From Actinomycetota bacterium (GTDB lineage Bacteria; Actinomycetota; Aquicultoria; Subteraquimicrobiales; Subteraquimicrobiaceae), in the NCBI GenBank assembly GCA_040755895.1, contig JBFMAG010000046.1, forward strand, positions 1 through 37,353: 37,353 nt of DNA, read 5' to 3'. A program made the translations under genes and the position numbers. Each line of letters opens with the position of its first letter. Position 1 is the stretch's first letter. Below the pieces are notes generated by a model, which was given only the letters and a program-made list of their open reading frames with translations, did no database searches and had not been told where the DNA came from. Positions 25,339 to 33,712 of the stretch are shown here, piece by piece.

Positions 25339-25365
25339 ATGCAAAGGAATGATTACCTTCCGTAA
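25339..25365 (+). other. Short upstream reading frame overlapping the proB start
   Basis: GAGGTGG is well placed for an ATG at 25339 that reads only eight codons (MQRNDYLP) before a stop inside proB. The proB start (25349) lies within it in another frame. It could couple or tune proB translation, or simply be chance. Confidence 0.25.
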
Positions 25366-26464
25366 GGTTCACAGGATTGTGGTCAAGGTTGGAACTAGTG
25401 TAATAACCACGCCATCGGGAAGACTCGATTTCATTCAGCTATCGAATCTCGTCGACCAGATGGCGGAACTTAAAAGGAGGGGATATGAGCTTCTCCTGGT
25501 TTCCTCCGGTGCCATCGCCGCCGGCGTTGAGGGTTTGGGTCTGGACGCACGACCAACAACCATCCCCGAGCTCCAGGCGGCAGCTTCGGTTGGGCAGGGT
25601 CTCCTGCTTCAGCAATATACCAATCTATTCGATAAACATGGGATAAAGGTGGGGCAGGTCCTCTTAACCCAGTACGATACCACCCAGCGTCGGCATTATC
25701 TTAATGCCCGAAATACTCTGCAAAAACTCCTGGAGTTGGAGATCATACCTATCATCAACGAGAACGACACTACCGCCGTGGATGAGATTAAATTCGGAGA
25801 TAACGATACCTTGGCGGCTCTCGTCTCCAATTTGGTCGAGGCCGATCTGCTGATAGCCCTCACCGATACCGAAGGTCTGTATACGAGGGACCCCCGTAAG
25901 ACAACGGAGGCCAAGCTCTTGCAGGAGGTCGAGGAAATCACCCCTGAAATAGAAGCCCTCGCTGGTGGAGTGGGAACGAGGTTTGGCTCCGGGGGGATGG
26001 TTACCAAAATCCAGGCAGCCAAGATAGTGACCTTTGCTCAAAGCGGAATGATAATCGCCCATGGCAAAAGACCCCGCGTGCTTTTGGGTATCATGGATGG
26101 CAAACCCGTGGGAACCTTCTTCGTCCCGGGAAAGAAAAAAGTCGAGAGCCGCAAGCTCTGGATAGCCTTCGGCAGGATGGCCAGGGGCACGGTAATGGTG
26201 GACGATGGGGCAAAGGATGCTCTACTCAAAAGGGGCAAGAGTCTCCTTCCCGCCGGAGTCATAAAATGCGAAGGGGATTTCAGCGTGGGAGATGCCGTAA
26301 ACATCGTGGATAAAGAGGGAACCATCTTCGCCAAGGGTCTGACCAATTTTAGCCTACAGGAGCTCAATCGAATAAAGGGACTAAGGAGCAGAGATATCTC
26401 GGCGATACTGCCCGATGCCAGCGAGGAGGTAGTCCACCGAGACTGCCTCGTCATCCTCAAATAG
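25349..26464 (+). CDS. proB: Glutamate 5-kinase
   Basis: Catalyses ATP-dependent phosphorylation of glutamate, the first step of proline synthesis. About 371 residues: an amino acid kinase domain (residues 1-255) with VVKVGTSVITTPSGRLD, LLVSSGAIAAG, INENDTTAVDEIKFGDND and GTRFGSGGMVTKIQAA, then a C-terminal PUA domain (about 270-360) with KSLLPAGVIKCEGDFSVGDA and EVVHRDCLVIL. ATG 25349 gives MITFRKVHRIVVKVG; ATG 25325 would add eight residues without a ribosome site. proA follows after 22 bases. Confidence 0.94.
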   Translation: MITFRKVHRIVVKVGTSVITTPSGRLDFIQLSNLVDQMAELKRRGYELLLVSSGAIAAGVEGLGLDARPTTIPELQAAASVGQGLLLQQYTNLFDKHGIKVGQVLLTQYDTTQRRHYLNARNTLQKLLELEIIPIINENDTTAVDEIKFGDNDTLAALVSNLVEADLLIALTDTEGLYTRDPRKTTEAKLLQEVEEITPEIEALAGGVGTRFGSGGMVTKIQAAKIVTFAQSGMIIAHGKRPRVLLGIMDGKPVGTFFVPGKKKVESRKLWIAFGRMARGTVMVDDGAKDALLKRGKSLLPAGVIKCEGDFSVGDAVNIVDKEGTIFAKGLTNFSLQELNRIKGLRSRDISAILPDASEEVVHRDCLVILK

Positions 26465-26486
26465 TTCGGAGTAAGGAGGTCAATAA

Positions 26487-27734
26487 ATGGGTGAGGTTCA
26501 GGAACTGGGGAGGAAGGCAAAGGAAGCCGCCTTCAAGCTCGCCTCCATTTCCACAGAGGTAAAAAATGGGGCGCTACAGGCCATGGCCGATGCTTTACTT
26601 AGAGAGAGCCCAAAAATTCTGGAAGCCAACCAGAGGGACATGGCAATCGGGAGGGAGAAGAAGATCAGCTCTGCTTTGATGGACCGTCTTCTTTTGAATA
26701 CATCCCGGATAGAGGAGATGGCTCAGGCGCTCCGAGACGTCATCGCGCTAAAGGATCCCGTGGGGGAGGTGGTTAGGGGCTGGCGCGTCCCCAACGGTCT
26801 TTTGATAACGCAGGTGAGGGTGCCCCTGGGTGTCGTTGCCATGATCTATGAAGCCCGTCCAAATGTCACCGTGGATGCCGCAGGTCTGTGCATTAAAACC
26901 AGCAACGCGGTCATCTTAAGGGGTGGTTCTTTGGCCATAAATTCCAATCTGGCTTTGACGGAGGTCATATCCGATGCCGCCACCTCTGCGGGATTGCCCG
27001 AAAATTCCATCCAATCGGTATCCACAATCGATCGGGAGGCAGCAACCGAGCTCATGAAGCTCAACGAATATGTGGATGTGTTGATTCCCCGAGGCGGAGC
27101 CTCCCTCATCCGAACGGTAATCGAGACGGCAACCGTTCCCGTGATCGAAACCGGCGTGGGAAATTGCCACGTCTACGTGGATGCCGATGCCGATTTATCC
27201 ATGGCTATGAAGATAGTAATAAATGCCAAGTGTCAGCGCCCCGGTGTTTGCAATGCTGCGGAAACCCTCTTGGTACACAAGGATGTAGCCGAAGAATTTC
27301 TGCCTAAAATCGTGAGCGACCTGCGAGGTCGAGAGGTCATCCTCTATGGCTGTCCTAAAACGCAGTCCCTCTGCCGAGACGTGGAAGCGGCAAGCGAGGA
27401 GGATTGGCACACTGAGTACCTCGATCTCAAACTCGCGGTGAAGGTAGTGGATTCCTTGGATGAAGCCATCGCCCACATCCAGAAATATGGCACCAAGCAT
27501 TCTGAGGCCATCATCACTAGAAATTACGATGTCGCCAGGAGATTTACTGAGGAGATAGATGCCGCCGCCGTTTACGTCAACGCCTCCACGCGATTCACCG
27601 ACGGCGGACAATTCGGCATGGGTGCTGAGATCGGAATAAGCACTCAAAAGCTACACGCCAGGGGTCCCATGGCTTTAGAGGCTCTCACATCAACAAAATT
27701 CGTGGTCTACGGTACCGGTCAAGTACGGGAGTAA
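26487..27734 (+). CDS. proA: Gamma-glutamyl phosphate reductase
   Basis: The NADPH-dependent second enzyme of proline synthesis, 415 residues. VPLGVVAMIYEARPNVTVDA is the diagnostic segment. The catalytic Cys is in CQRPGVCNAAETLLVH, and VYVNASTRFTDGGQFGMGAE lies near the C terminus. Strong AAGGAGG upstream, and spacing of 22 bases from proB, so the pair is one transcript. Confidence 0.96.
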   Translation: MGEVQELGRKAKEAAFKLASISTEVKNGALQAMADALLRESPKILEANQRDMAIGREKKISSALMDRLLLNTSRIEEMAQALRDVIALKDPVGEVVRGWRVPNGLLITQVRVPLGVVAMIYEARPNVTVDAAGLCIKTSNAVILRGGSLAINSNLALTEVISDAATSAGLPENSIQSVSTIDREAATELMKLNEYVDVLIPRGGASLIRTVIETATVPVIETGVGNCHVYVDADADLSMAMKIVINAKCQRPGVCNAAETLLVHKDVAEEFLPKIVSDLRGREVILYGCPKTQSLCRDVEAASEEDWHTEYLDLKLAVKVVDSLDEAIAHIQKYGTKHSEAIITRNYDVARRFTEEIDAAAVYVNASTRFTDGGQFGMGAEIGISTQKLHARGPMALEALTSTKFVVYGTGQVRE

Positions 27735-27859
27735 TTGGTGCTGCCGCTGCTGTTCGAGCCTTGCTCGTTTAACGGTTCTCGCAGATGCACTCTCCAGGAT
27801 ACCCATCTCCCATAAAGCTCATAGCTCAGGGAGCTCGGAAGCTCAGTTGATTTATTTTT

Positions 27860-27876
27860 ACTGTGAGCCGTGAACC
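27860..27876 (+). repeat. ACTGTGARCCGTGAACC repeat
   Basis: ACTGTGAGCCGTGAACC here matches ACTGTGAACCGTGAACC at 20616-20632, between mreD and the DUF2344 gene. Both are intergenic. Confidence 0.5.
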
Positions 27877-27897
27877 CTGCCCGTTGGCAGACAGGGG
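27875..27897 (+). repeat. Palindromic GC-rich repeat in the proA gap
   Basis: CCCTGCCCGTTGGCAGACAG is a diverged member of the palindrome family seen at 7609, 8033 and 16269: CTGCC and GGCAG arms around CGTT. Confidence 0.5.
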
Positions 27898-28240
27898 TGA
27901 ACCATGTAAGGATGTAACCAGTTTACCTTTGTCCAGATTTAGCAGGAATTCCAAGAGCGTTTTCCCCGCGGTAATCGCTGGTTTTACTTTCTCAGTGAGC
28001 TTGGGCTTGGGTCCGCAAGAGGTTATCAAACACAGGATTAAGACAGTACGAAGCCCATTTTCGTGATTTTTTATTCGAGTTTAACTCATTTAGCATGGAT
28101 ATCCTCTTTCATTTTGTCCAATTTAGTATATTTTCTTTGAGGCATTTTAGTAAAGCGGGCATTTAAATTTCATTGAGCTTTTTCTTTTGACGGGAAAAGA
28201 TTAAAATGACATTTAGGCGAAGCAACCGTAGGGGATACGA

Positions 28241-28816
28241 ATGTATAAAAAGTGGCTAGGGGCGGCCATAGGTGCTTTGTTTCTGCTTTCGATGCCATTT
28301 TATGCCCGATTTGAGGTAAAATGGCTACGAGTCGGAGGCAATCATTTAAAAATGGCACGTAACTATCTGAAGATCGGGGACAACTACATCCGTATGAGCA
28401 GAAAATACATGCACATGAAGGACATAAATCGCAGTGAGATTCTAAGATGTGTGGGCAGTGCTTGCTACAATCTGGATAACAGCTATAGCCACTTGAAAAT
28501 GGCACATCTCTATTTTGAGGGCAGCAACCTTTATCCCAGCAATTTTTTGAGCGACAGTGAGATTTATCTCGAACGGAGCCGGGACTATCAGAAAGAGGCC
28601 ATGGATTGTTTTTTCGCGAGAGATCAAAGCGAAATCTTCGATAACCTCATAGCCAGCAGAGCATTTCTATATGAGAGTTACAATTCCCTTAAAAGGGGTC
28701 ACGATATCCTCACCTTAATTGGATTCATCGCCCTTGGTATTTCGATTCTGATCGCCGGTTGCTTAGTTATTTTTGGTCGAAGTAGAGTCTCGTCTCTTAC
28801 AGGATTTTTCAGATAA
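28241..28816 (+). CDS. Unknown membrane-anchored helical protein
   Basis: Not recognised. 191 residues with an N-terminal membrane segment (about 5-20, WLGAAIGALFLLSMPF), a long Tyr-, Met- and Asn-rich helical middle with repeating units of the form N-x-LKMA-x-NYLKIGDNYIRM, and a C-terminal membrane segment (about 158-180, LIGFIALGISILIAGCLVIF). The middle would be outside the membrane and looks like a helical-hairpin or TPR-like array. ATG 28241 follows AGGGGAT. It stands alone between proA and nadD, with codon use like its neighbours, so it is probably a true gene. Confidence 0.65.
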   Translation: MYKKWLGAAIGALFLLSMPFYARFEVKWLRVGGNHLKMARNYLKIGDNYIRMSRKYMHMKDINRSEILRCVGSACYNLDNSYSHLKMAHLYFEGSNLYPSNFLSDSEIYLERSRDYQKEAMDCFFARDQSEIFDNLIASRAFLYESYNSLKRGHDILTLIGFIALGISILIAGCLVIFGRSRVSSLTGFFR

Positions 28817-28885
28817 TCGTTTTATTGGAAGGGTTTCAGTATATTTGAAGGGAAAATTTGAAAGAATCGTGAAAGGTGTAGGGGG

Positions 28886-29539
28886 ATGAATAGGGGGAAA
28901 AAGAAGAAGCTCTCCATCGGAGTCATGGGTGGCACCTTCAACCCTATCCATCACGGGCATCTGGTCACGGCTCAGGAAGCTCTCGAGCAGTTTAAATTGG
29001 ATAAGGTCATCTTCATGCCCTCCGGTCAGCCTCCTCACAAGATGGACGAGGAGATAATCCCCGCGGAGGAAAGATATTTAATGGCGGTCATTGCCACCGC
29101 CTCGAATCCGCGCTTCATTGTATCCAGGTTGGAAATCGAGAGGAAGGGTCCTTCCTATACCATCGATACCATCAAGGAGTTAAGGAAGATTTATGGGGAG
29201 GATACCGAGATCTTCTTCATAACCGGAGCCGATGCCATCCTGGAGATATTGACTTGGAGAGATGCGGAGAAACTTTACGATCTGTGTAGCTTCATCGCCG
29301 CCACCCGTCCTGGTTATTGTCTCGAAAAATTCAAGGAGATACACGTAATTCCTGAGGGAAAGAAGGAGAAGAGAAAGCCCAAAGTCTATTTCATGGAAAT
29401 TCCCGCCCTGGCTATCTCCTCTACGGATATCCGCAGAAGGGTCAGAGAAGGGATGCCGATAAAATACCTCGTCCCTGAGGGAGTAGCCAGCTACATCCAA
29501 AAGCACGGATTTTATAAGATTCCTCGAAAGGAGCCGTAA
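28886..29539 (+). CDS. nadD: Nicotinate-nucleotide adenylyltransferase
   Basis: Makes deamido-NAD from nicotinate mononucleotide and ATP. 217 residues with the nucleotidyltransferase motif GVMGGTFNPIHHGHLV and the C-terminal AISSTDIRRRVREG. FMPSGQPPHK and FITGADAILEILTW are further NadD signatures. ATG 28886 has GAAAGGTG at good spacing. Followed by the LCP-like gene and rsfS, the classic nadD-rsfS neighbourhood. Confidence 0.95.
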   Translation: MNRGKKKKLSIGVMGGTFNPIHHGHLVTAQEALEQFKLDKVIFMPSGQPPHKMDEEIIPAEERYLMAVIATASNPRFIVSRLEIERKGPSYTIDTIKELRKIYGEDTEIFFITGADAILEILTWRDAEKLYDLCSFIAATRPGYCLEKFKEIHVIPEGKKEKRKPKVYFMEIPALAISSTDIRRRVREGMPIKYLVPEGVASYIQKHGFYKIPRKEP

Positions 29540-29567
29540 TCTTAGTAATCTTAGCAAAGAGGCCATT

Positions 29568-30593
29568 ATGTCCATAGGTTACAGAAGCAGAAGGAAATCC
29601 GAGGAATCCATGGGCTACAGGACGCGCCAGAGGCTTTTGAGACGCCGGTGGAGAAGACGGCAGATCAAGATAGCCCTTGGAATTTTCCTCTCCCTCGCTA
29701 TGATTTCCTTTGGAGTTCTTTTCTGGCTAAAGGGTCCCGCCATTTTATCCTTTTTATTCCGAGGGAAAGAAAAAGTTCGGATATCTCCCTTGCCCAAACC
29801 CGTGAGGGTCACCTTTCTCATCATTGGGGCGCAAAAGACCGATTCTGGGGAGCAGGCTCTCGGTTTGATATTGATGTCCTACGATTCAAAGAAAAAGAGA
29901 ATAAGCGGTTTTTCCATCCCATCTGAGACCTTCGTTGATATCCCCGGTCATGGTTTTGAGAAGATATCTGAGGCTTTGACCTCTGGAATCCCCATCCTTT
30001 CGGCCACTGTCGGGAATTTCCTGGGCATAAGTGCCGATCACTATCTGAAATTGGACCATCTGGATTTTGAGAGGATTGTAAAGTCGGGGAGACTTAACAA
30101 GGCCTTCGACAAGGTAAAGGAGAGCGATTTAAATCAAATGGATTGTTCGAGGTGGTCCAAGATTTTGGCTAAGGTCCCGCGCTCCGAGATAAACATAGTT
30201 CCCCTTCCCGTGAAACCGATCTCCGTGGGTCAGGAAACCTACTATGAGCCCCAGAAGGATGAAATAGAGCATCTGGTGAAGGTACTCTTTGGAAGGGAGA
30301 AGAAAAAGAGAGCGGTAAGGGTCATAGTCCTCAATGGATGCGGAGAACAGGGGGTCGCCGGTGAGGTGGCTCAGAGGTTGATTGAGAACGGGTATAAGGT
30401 CGTTCAGACCAAGAACGCCGAGAGCTTTGACTTCAAGAAAACCCAGATAATAATCTATCGAGGGGATAAAAGTTCCGCGGAGAGGGTAAAAGATTTGCTC
30501 GGTGTCGGGGTCATTGTATCCAAAAAGCTCCCGCAGGATCTCGCGGATATGGCCATAATCGTGGGCAAAGATTACAACCAGCACCCCGAATAA
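29568..30593 (+). CDS. Membrane-anchored LCP-like protein with LytR_C domain
   Basis: A 341-residue protein with a basic cytoplasmic start, one membrane helix (about 30-55), a region resembling the LytR-CpsA-Psr (LCP) domain (about 75-170) and a C-terminal LytR_C domain (about 245-340: VRVIVLNGCGEQGVAGEVAQ, ENGYKVVQTKNAESFDFKKT). Active LCP enzymes use arginines in R-x-D-T and P-R-D-T motifs to transfer wall polymers. The matching places here read EQALGLILMS and IPSETFVDIPG, so both are missing and catalysis is doubtful. It may be a structural or binding relative. Placed between nadD and rsfS as in many Actinomycetota and Firmicutes. Confidence 0.78.
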   Translation: MSIGYRSRRKSEESMGYRTRQRLLRRRWRRRQIKIALGIFLSLAMISFGVLFWLKGPAILSFLFRGKEKVRISPLPKPVRVTFLIIGAQKTDSGEQALGLILMSYDSKKKRISGFSIPSETFVDIPGHGFEKISEALTSGIPILSATVGNFLGISADHYLKLDHLDFERIVKSGRLNKAFDKVKESDLNQMDCSRWSKILAKVPRSEINIVPLPVKPISVGQETYYEPQKDEIEHLVKVLFGREKKKRAVRVIVLNGCGEQGVAGEVAQRLIENGYKVVQTKNAESFDFKKTQIIIYRGDKSSAERVKDLLGVGVIVSKKLPQDLADMAIIVGKDYNQHPE

Positions 30594-30673
30594 CCATGGG
30601 AGTTTGTTAATATTATGACTACCGACCCCAGCCCTATATGGGTGACTTCCGACTCCCGACCAATACAGGGGGT

Positions 30674-31057
30674 ATGCCTTTGAAAGCCAGGGAGTTAGCG
30701 AGACTTATCGCAAGAGCGGCTGCAGAGAAAAAGGCCGAGGATATCATCGTTTTAGACATCGGCAAGCTCCTGATAATCACGGACTATTTCGTCATATGTA
30801 GTGGGAAAACCACGCGCCACGTGAAGACCATCTTCGAAAATATCCAGAGGAAATTGGGTGAGGAAGCGGTAAGACCCCTGGGAGTGGAGGGACAGAGCGA
30901 AGCCTACTGGATACTTTTGGACTGCGGCGATGTCGTCGCCCATATCTTCACCGAGAGGGAGAGGGACTATTATCAACTGGAGAGATTGTGGAAGGATGCC
31001 CCCCAACTCAATTGGGACGAATCCCTGAAGAAAAAACGTCCAAAGTCCACCACTTAA
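30674..31057 (+). CDS. rsfS: Ribosomal silencing factor RsfS
   Basis: A 127-residue RsfS/Iojap protein that binds L14 and blocks subunit joining under starvation. IVLDIGKLLIITDYFVICSG, then EGQSEAYWILLDCGDVVAHIF and RDYYQLERLW are diagnostic. ATG 30674 is preferred (AGGGGG upstream); a frame from 30638 adds repeat-derived residues. It meets a minus-strand gene tail to tail 13 bases on. Confidence 0.93.
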   Translation: MPLKARELARLIARAAAEKKAEDIIVLDIGKLLIITDYFVICSGKTTRHVKTIFENIQRKLGEEAVRPLGVEGQSEAYWILLDCGDVVAHIFTERERDYYQLERLWKDAPQLNWDESLKKKRPKSTT

Positions 31058-31070
31058 AGGATGCGAATTA

Positions 31071-31619
31071 TCACTTCTTAGCTATTTCTTCCAAAATTTT
31101 CCTCGATTTTTCGGGCTTTATCCCCTTATGGGACTCATGCGAATTATTCACCTGCACGTCAACACTGCACAAAGTAAGCAGGCCTTCCCTTGAGAGGAAT
31201 TGTAGGGAACGCCTCAAGGACCTTAAGTCTTGGGCTAAAATCCATTTAGAGTATTTAAAGGAATTCTCATTGTTGTACAATGTAGCTGAATTTTTCATAA
31301 TGATGGTCCGCATTGATTGGCGGAGAGAGTTTTCTTCCTTGGCTCCACTCTCAGCGAGATTCTGTACAAATTCTTTAACTGAGGGTGCCTTATCTACCGC
31401 ATTGTCAAGGAATAAGACAAACCGCTCTATTCTACCCAATGCTATCATTACGAGAAATACCGATATTTCGGCCAAAGCCATCTTGAGTAATGCGATGATA
31501 ACCGATAAAAGCGTGTTTGAGGATACATTATTCTTTTTTCGCCAAAAAAAGATGATTAGCAGGTGCAAAACTACGCCCAAACCCAAGAAAATGAGCAAAG
31601 CAATGAAAAAATTAGACAC
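31071..31619 (-). CDS. Unknown small membrane protein
   Basis: Not recognised. About 182 residues on the minus strand. Two hydrophobic helices stand at the N terminus (FFIALLIFLGLGVVLHLLIIFF and LLSVIIALLKMALAEISVFLVMIAL), followed by a soluble basic region with SGAKEENSLRQSMRTIIM and a Lys/Glu-rich end. GTG 31619 is chosen because AAGGAAG lies ten bases upstream; ATG 31679 would add 20 hydrophilic residues. The opposite strand has a long open frame without membrane or domain features, which I reject. It is the only sizeable minus-strand gene in the window and starts the accessory region. Confidence 0.6.
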   Translation of the reverse strand: MSNFFIALLIFLGLGVVLHLLIIFFWRKKNNVSSNTLLSVIIALLKMALAEISVFLVMIALGRIERFVLFLDNAVDKAPSVKEFVQNLAESGAKEENSLRQSMRTIIMKNSATLYNNENSFKYSKWILAQDLRSLRRSLQFLSREGLLTLCSVDVQVNNSHESHKGIKPEKSRKILEEIAKK

Positions 31620-31853
31620 ACAAGCCACTTCCTTAATTAAACAAAAATCACTATATCTATATCGAGAAGAAACCATCATTACAGTTATCGGAACCCAAGT
31701 CCAAAAGTTTAGACCGAACCCCGAATCCCAGAGCTCGAACCCTTTCTTCCCTCTTGCCCGATCAACAACAAAGGTTGGTAATAAGAGTAATTCCTGTGGC
31801 TAAATACTGTGTGTCGAGCGCCACTGCTTGTTCATCCACAAAAGGGGGCAAAA

Positions 31854-32557
31854 GTGAAGCCATGGAAGAAGTTAATCCTATCTCTATTCGTTATTTCCCT
31901 ATGCGCAACTCTAATAGGTTGTATTCCCTTCGGAAAACTCAAGCGATGTGCAAAACCCGCCGAGCCTAAGGTATCCAAGCCCAAAGTCTCCAAACCCAAG
32001 GCACAAAAGCCACCTGCCGCACCAAAGCATCTTTCCCATTCCCAAAAAACCAAAGCTTTTGGTCATCTTGTCCATGGATTTCGATGCGGATGAGGACGAT
32101 GAGATTTTCGTCATTTATCAACGAGCTGGGGCGGATCCGATATTCCAATCGACCATCGTTTACTTCGATTGGATCGACGGAGAATACAAAGAGAAGGGTA
32201 CCGCCGAAAACCCCGGAAGTGCACCAATCTTCATGAAGGCGAGTGCAAAAACCTTTTATAATCCTCCCTCAAAGCAGGTCATGACGAAGTGGACTGCCGG
32301 TGGAACCGGAGTTTTTCCACTTGCCCTAATTTTCGCCTTCGATAAGGATGGCATGTATCAAGCCACCCGCCTCGAAGGAGGCGACCAGGGGAGATACCTT
32401 CGGCTTGGATGTGGATGGGAATAAGGACATAGTGTTCTTGGAATTGCCACCAAACCGTTCTGGTGGTTTAAACATTAGTTATCCCCCACATCTCTTTCTT
32501 ATATCCTCAAATACGAAGGAGGCATTGGTAATTCGGTATTTGAAAGAATCAACATAA
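31854..32557 (+). pseudogene. Lipoprotein gene broken by two frame changes
   Basis: GTG 31854, with AAAGGGGG five bases upstream, starts a clear lipoprotein signal: MKPWKKLILSLFVISLCATL then the lipobox LIGC. A Lys/Pro repeat linker follows (KPKVSKPKVSKPKAQKPP). The frame then stops, but the next frame continues the product from about 32040 (KPKLLVILSMDFDADEDDEI, TIVYFDWIDGEYKEKGTAEN, FAFDKDGMYQATRLEGGDQG), and a third frame from about 32395 carries FGLDVDGNKDIVFLELPPN to the stop at 32557. Both breaks are near homopolymers (AAAAAA, GGGG). Assembly errors or real decay are both possible. Function unknown. Confidence 0.6.
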
Positions 32558-32582
32558 CTCATCAACGAAATTGTCTCCAAAG
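32527..32582 (+). repeat. Left direct repeat flanking hisF
   Basis: GGTAATTCGGTATTTGAAAG and the following 35 bases recur with small changes at 33499-33551, on the other side of hisF. This copy holds the end of the broken lipoprotein gene. Confidence 0.6.
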
Positions 32583-32705
32583 CCACCCATATTATTTTCC
32601 TCTTTAGGAAGTTTCTTTTAAAATAGCTTAAGAGACTTGGAGAAAATGTGACCAAAATCCTAAAAAGCTTGAAATTAAATGGGACACGAATTTGAGGAGG
32701 TAGAG

Positions 32706-33473
32706 ATGGCAGTTGTCAAGATCATTCCTTGTTTGGATATGAAGGATGGACGGGTAGTAAAAGGAGTCCACTTTGTCGACTTAAGAGACGCGGGAGATCC
32801 AGTAGAAAACGCCTCTTTCTACCAGGAAGAGGGGGCAGATGAGCTTGCTATGCTTGATATTGCAGCAACCGTGGAGGGGAGAAAAACTCGGCTGTCCTGG
32901 GTGAAGCAGGTTTTTATGGTTATTGATATCCCGCTAATCGTTGGAGGAGGAATATCTACGCTTGAGGATATGGAAGCGCTCTTTGAGGTAGGAGCAGCCA
33001 AAATTTCAGTCAACACGGCTGCTGTTTATCGTCCGCAGCTTGTCAAAGAGGCTTCAGAGCGTTTTGGTAAAGAGAGGATTGTCGTTGCTATCGACGGAAG
33101 AAGAAATGAAAAGATGCCATCCGGCTTTGAGGTTATTGTAAGTGGCGGGCAGAAGCCAGTTGGCAAAGATGCAGTTCAGTGGGCAAAGGAATGCGAAGCT
33201 CTCGGGGCGGGGGAGATTCTTCTGACCAGCATGGACGGGGACGGAACCCTTGCTGGCTACGATATTCCGTTTACGAGGGCAATTGCTGAGGCTGTATCGG
33301 TTCCCATCATCGCTTCGGGCGGAGCCGGCAAGCTCGAACACTTCTATGAAGGCGTTGTCGAAGGGAAAGCTCAGGCCCTTCTTGCTGCCTCAGTTTTTCA
33401 TTTCCGCACATTTACCGTCCGTCAGGTAAAAGAATATTTGAGGCAGAAGGGAATCGAAGTTAGTCTTCCCTAG
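32706..33473 (+). CDS. hisF: Imidazole glycerol phosphate synthase subunit HisF
   Basis: The cyclase subunit of the histidine-pathway enzyme that makes IGP and AICAR, a TIM barrel of about 255 residues. Key residues: the catalytic Asp of IIPCLDMKDGRVVKGVHF, DELAMLDIAAT, IPLIVGGGIST, the second catalytic Asp of VVAIDGRRN, EILLTSMDGDGTLAGYD and IIASGGAGKLEHF. ATG 32706 follows GAGGAGGTAGAG. It stands alone: no hisH, hisA or other his gene is near, and base and codon use look different from the genes before it. Direct repeats flank it. HisH must be encoded elsewhere, or this copy has another role such as in sugar modification (WbuZ-like). Confidence 0.9.
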   Translation: MAVVKIIPCLDMKDGRVVKGVHFVDLRDAGDPVENASFYQEEGADELAMLDIAATVEGRKTRLSWVKQVFMVIDIPLIVGGGISTLEDMEALFEVGAAKISVNTAAVYRPQLVKEASERFGKERIVVAIDGRRNEKMPSGFEVIVSGGQKPVGKDAVQWAKECEALGAGEILLTSMDGDGTLAGYDIPFTRAIAEAVSVPIIASGGAGKLEHFYEGVVEGKAQALLAASVFHFRTFTVRQVKEYLRQKGIEVSLP

Positions 33474-33498
33474 TTAGAAGAAATCAGGGTCACGAATC

Positions 33499-33551
33499 GG
33501 TAATTCGGTATTTGAAAAGAATCAAACTAGCTCACCAAATCGTCTGCGAAG
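33499..33551 (+). repeat. Right direct repeat flanking hisF
   Basis: GGTAATTCGGTATTTGAAAA and downstream bases match 32527-32582 over about 50 bases, with one A inserted and several changes toward the end. Confidence 0.6.
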
Positions 33552-33599
33552 GTGAATAACCAAGGTTGCTATTGGCAAAAGTGTCAATGCAGAAATAGA

Positions 33600-33616
33600 C
33601 GCCTTCCCGAAGGCGG
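33600..33616 (+). terminator. Weak terminator-like hairpin after hisF
   Basis: CGCCTTC and GAAGGCG form a stem around CC, followed by GTTTGG with only three T. It may end the hisF transcript. Confidence 0.3.
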
Positions 33617-33712
33617 TTTGGCGCAAAAATCAACTAAATAAAATAAAAGCGGAGCAGACCAGCAAGGATTCTTTTCTTCTATGCTCGAGGTAAGTACATG
33701 CGGTGTTGAGAA

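Larger units (their letters stand above)
27826..28029 (-). pseudogene. Possible lipoprotein gene remnant
   Basis: On the minus strand a frame opens with a hydrophobic run and a lipobox-like TVLILCLITSCGPKPKL, then KPAITAGKTLLEFLLNLDKG. No ATG, GTG or well placed start gives a full signal peptide, and the C-terminal third runs into the dispersed repeats. A decayed lipoprotein gene cut by repeats is one reading. A chance frame is another. Confidence 0.25.
27735..28240. other. 506-base intergenic region rich in short repeats
   Basis: From left to right: a GAGCTC/AGCTCA run (27816-27846), an ACTGTGAGCCGTGAACC repeat (27860-27876), a GC palindrome (27875-27897), a possible lipoprotein remnant on the minus strand (27826-28029) and an AT-rich stretch leading to the next gene. 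No convincing intact gene or RNA gene was seen. Confidence 0.6.

Noticed and set aside
27735-27830. tRNA gene after proA
   Set aside because: No cloverleaf or T-loop consensus could be found.
30988-31803. A 271-residue + strand frame over the minus-strand membrane gene
   Set aside because: It has no ribosome site, overlaps rsfS and has low-complexity composition, while the opposite frame has two clear membrane helices.
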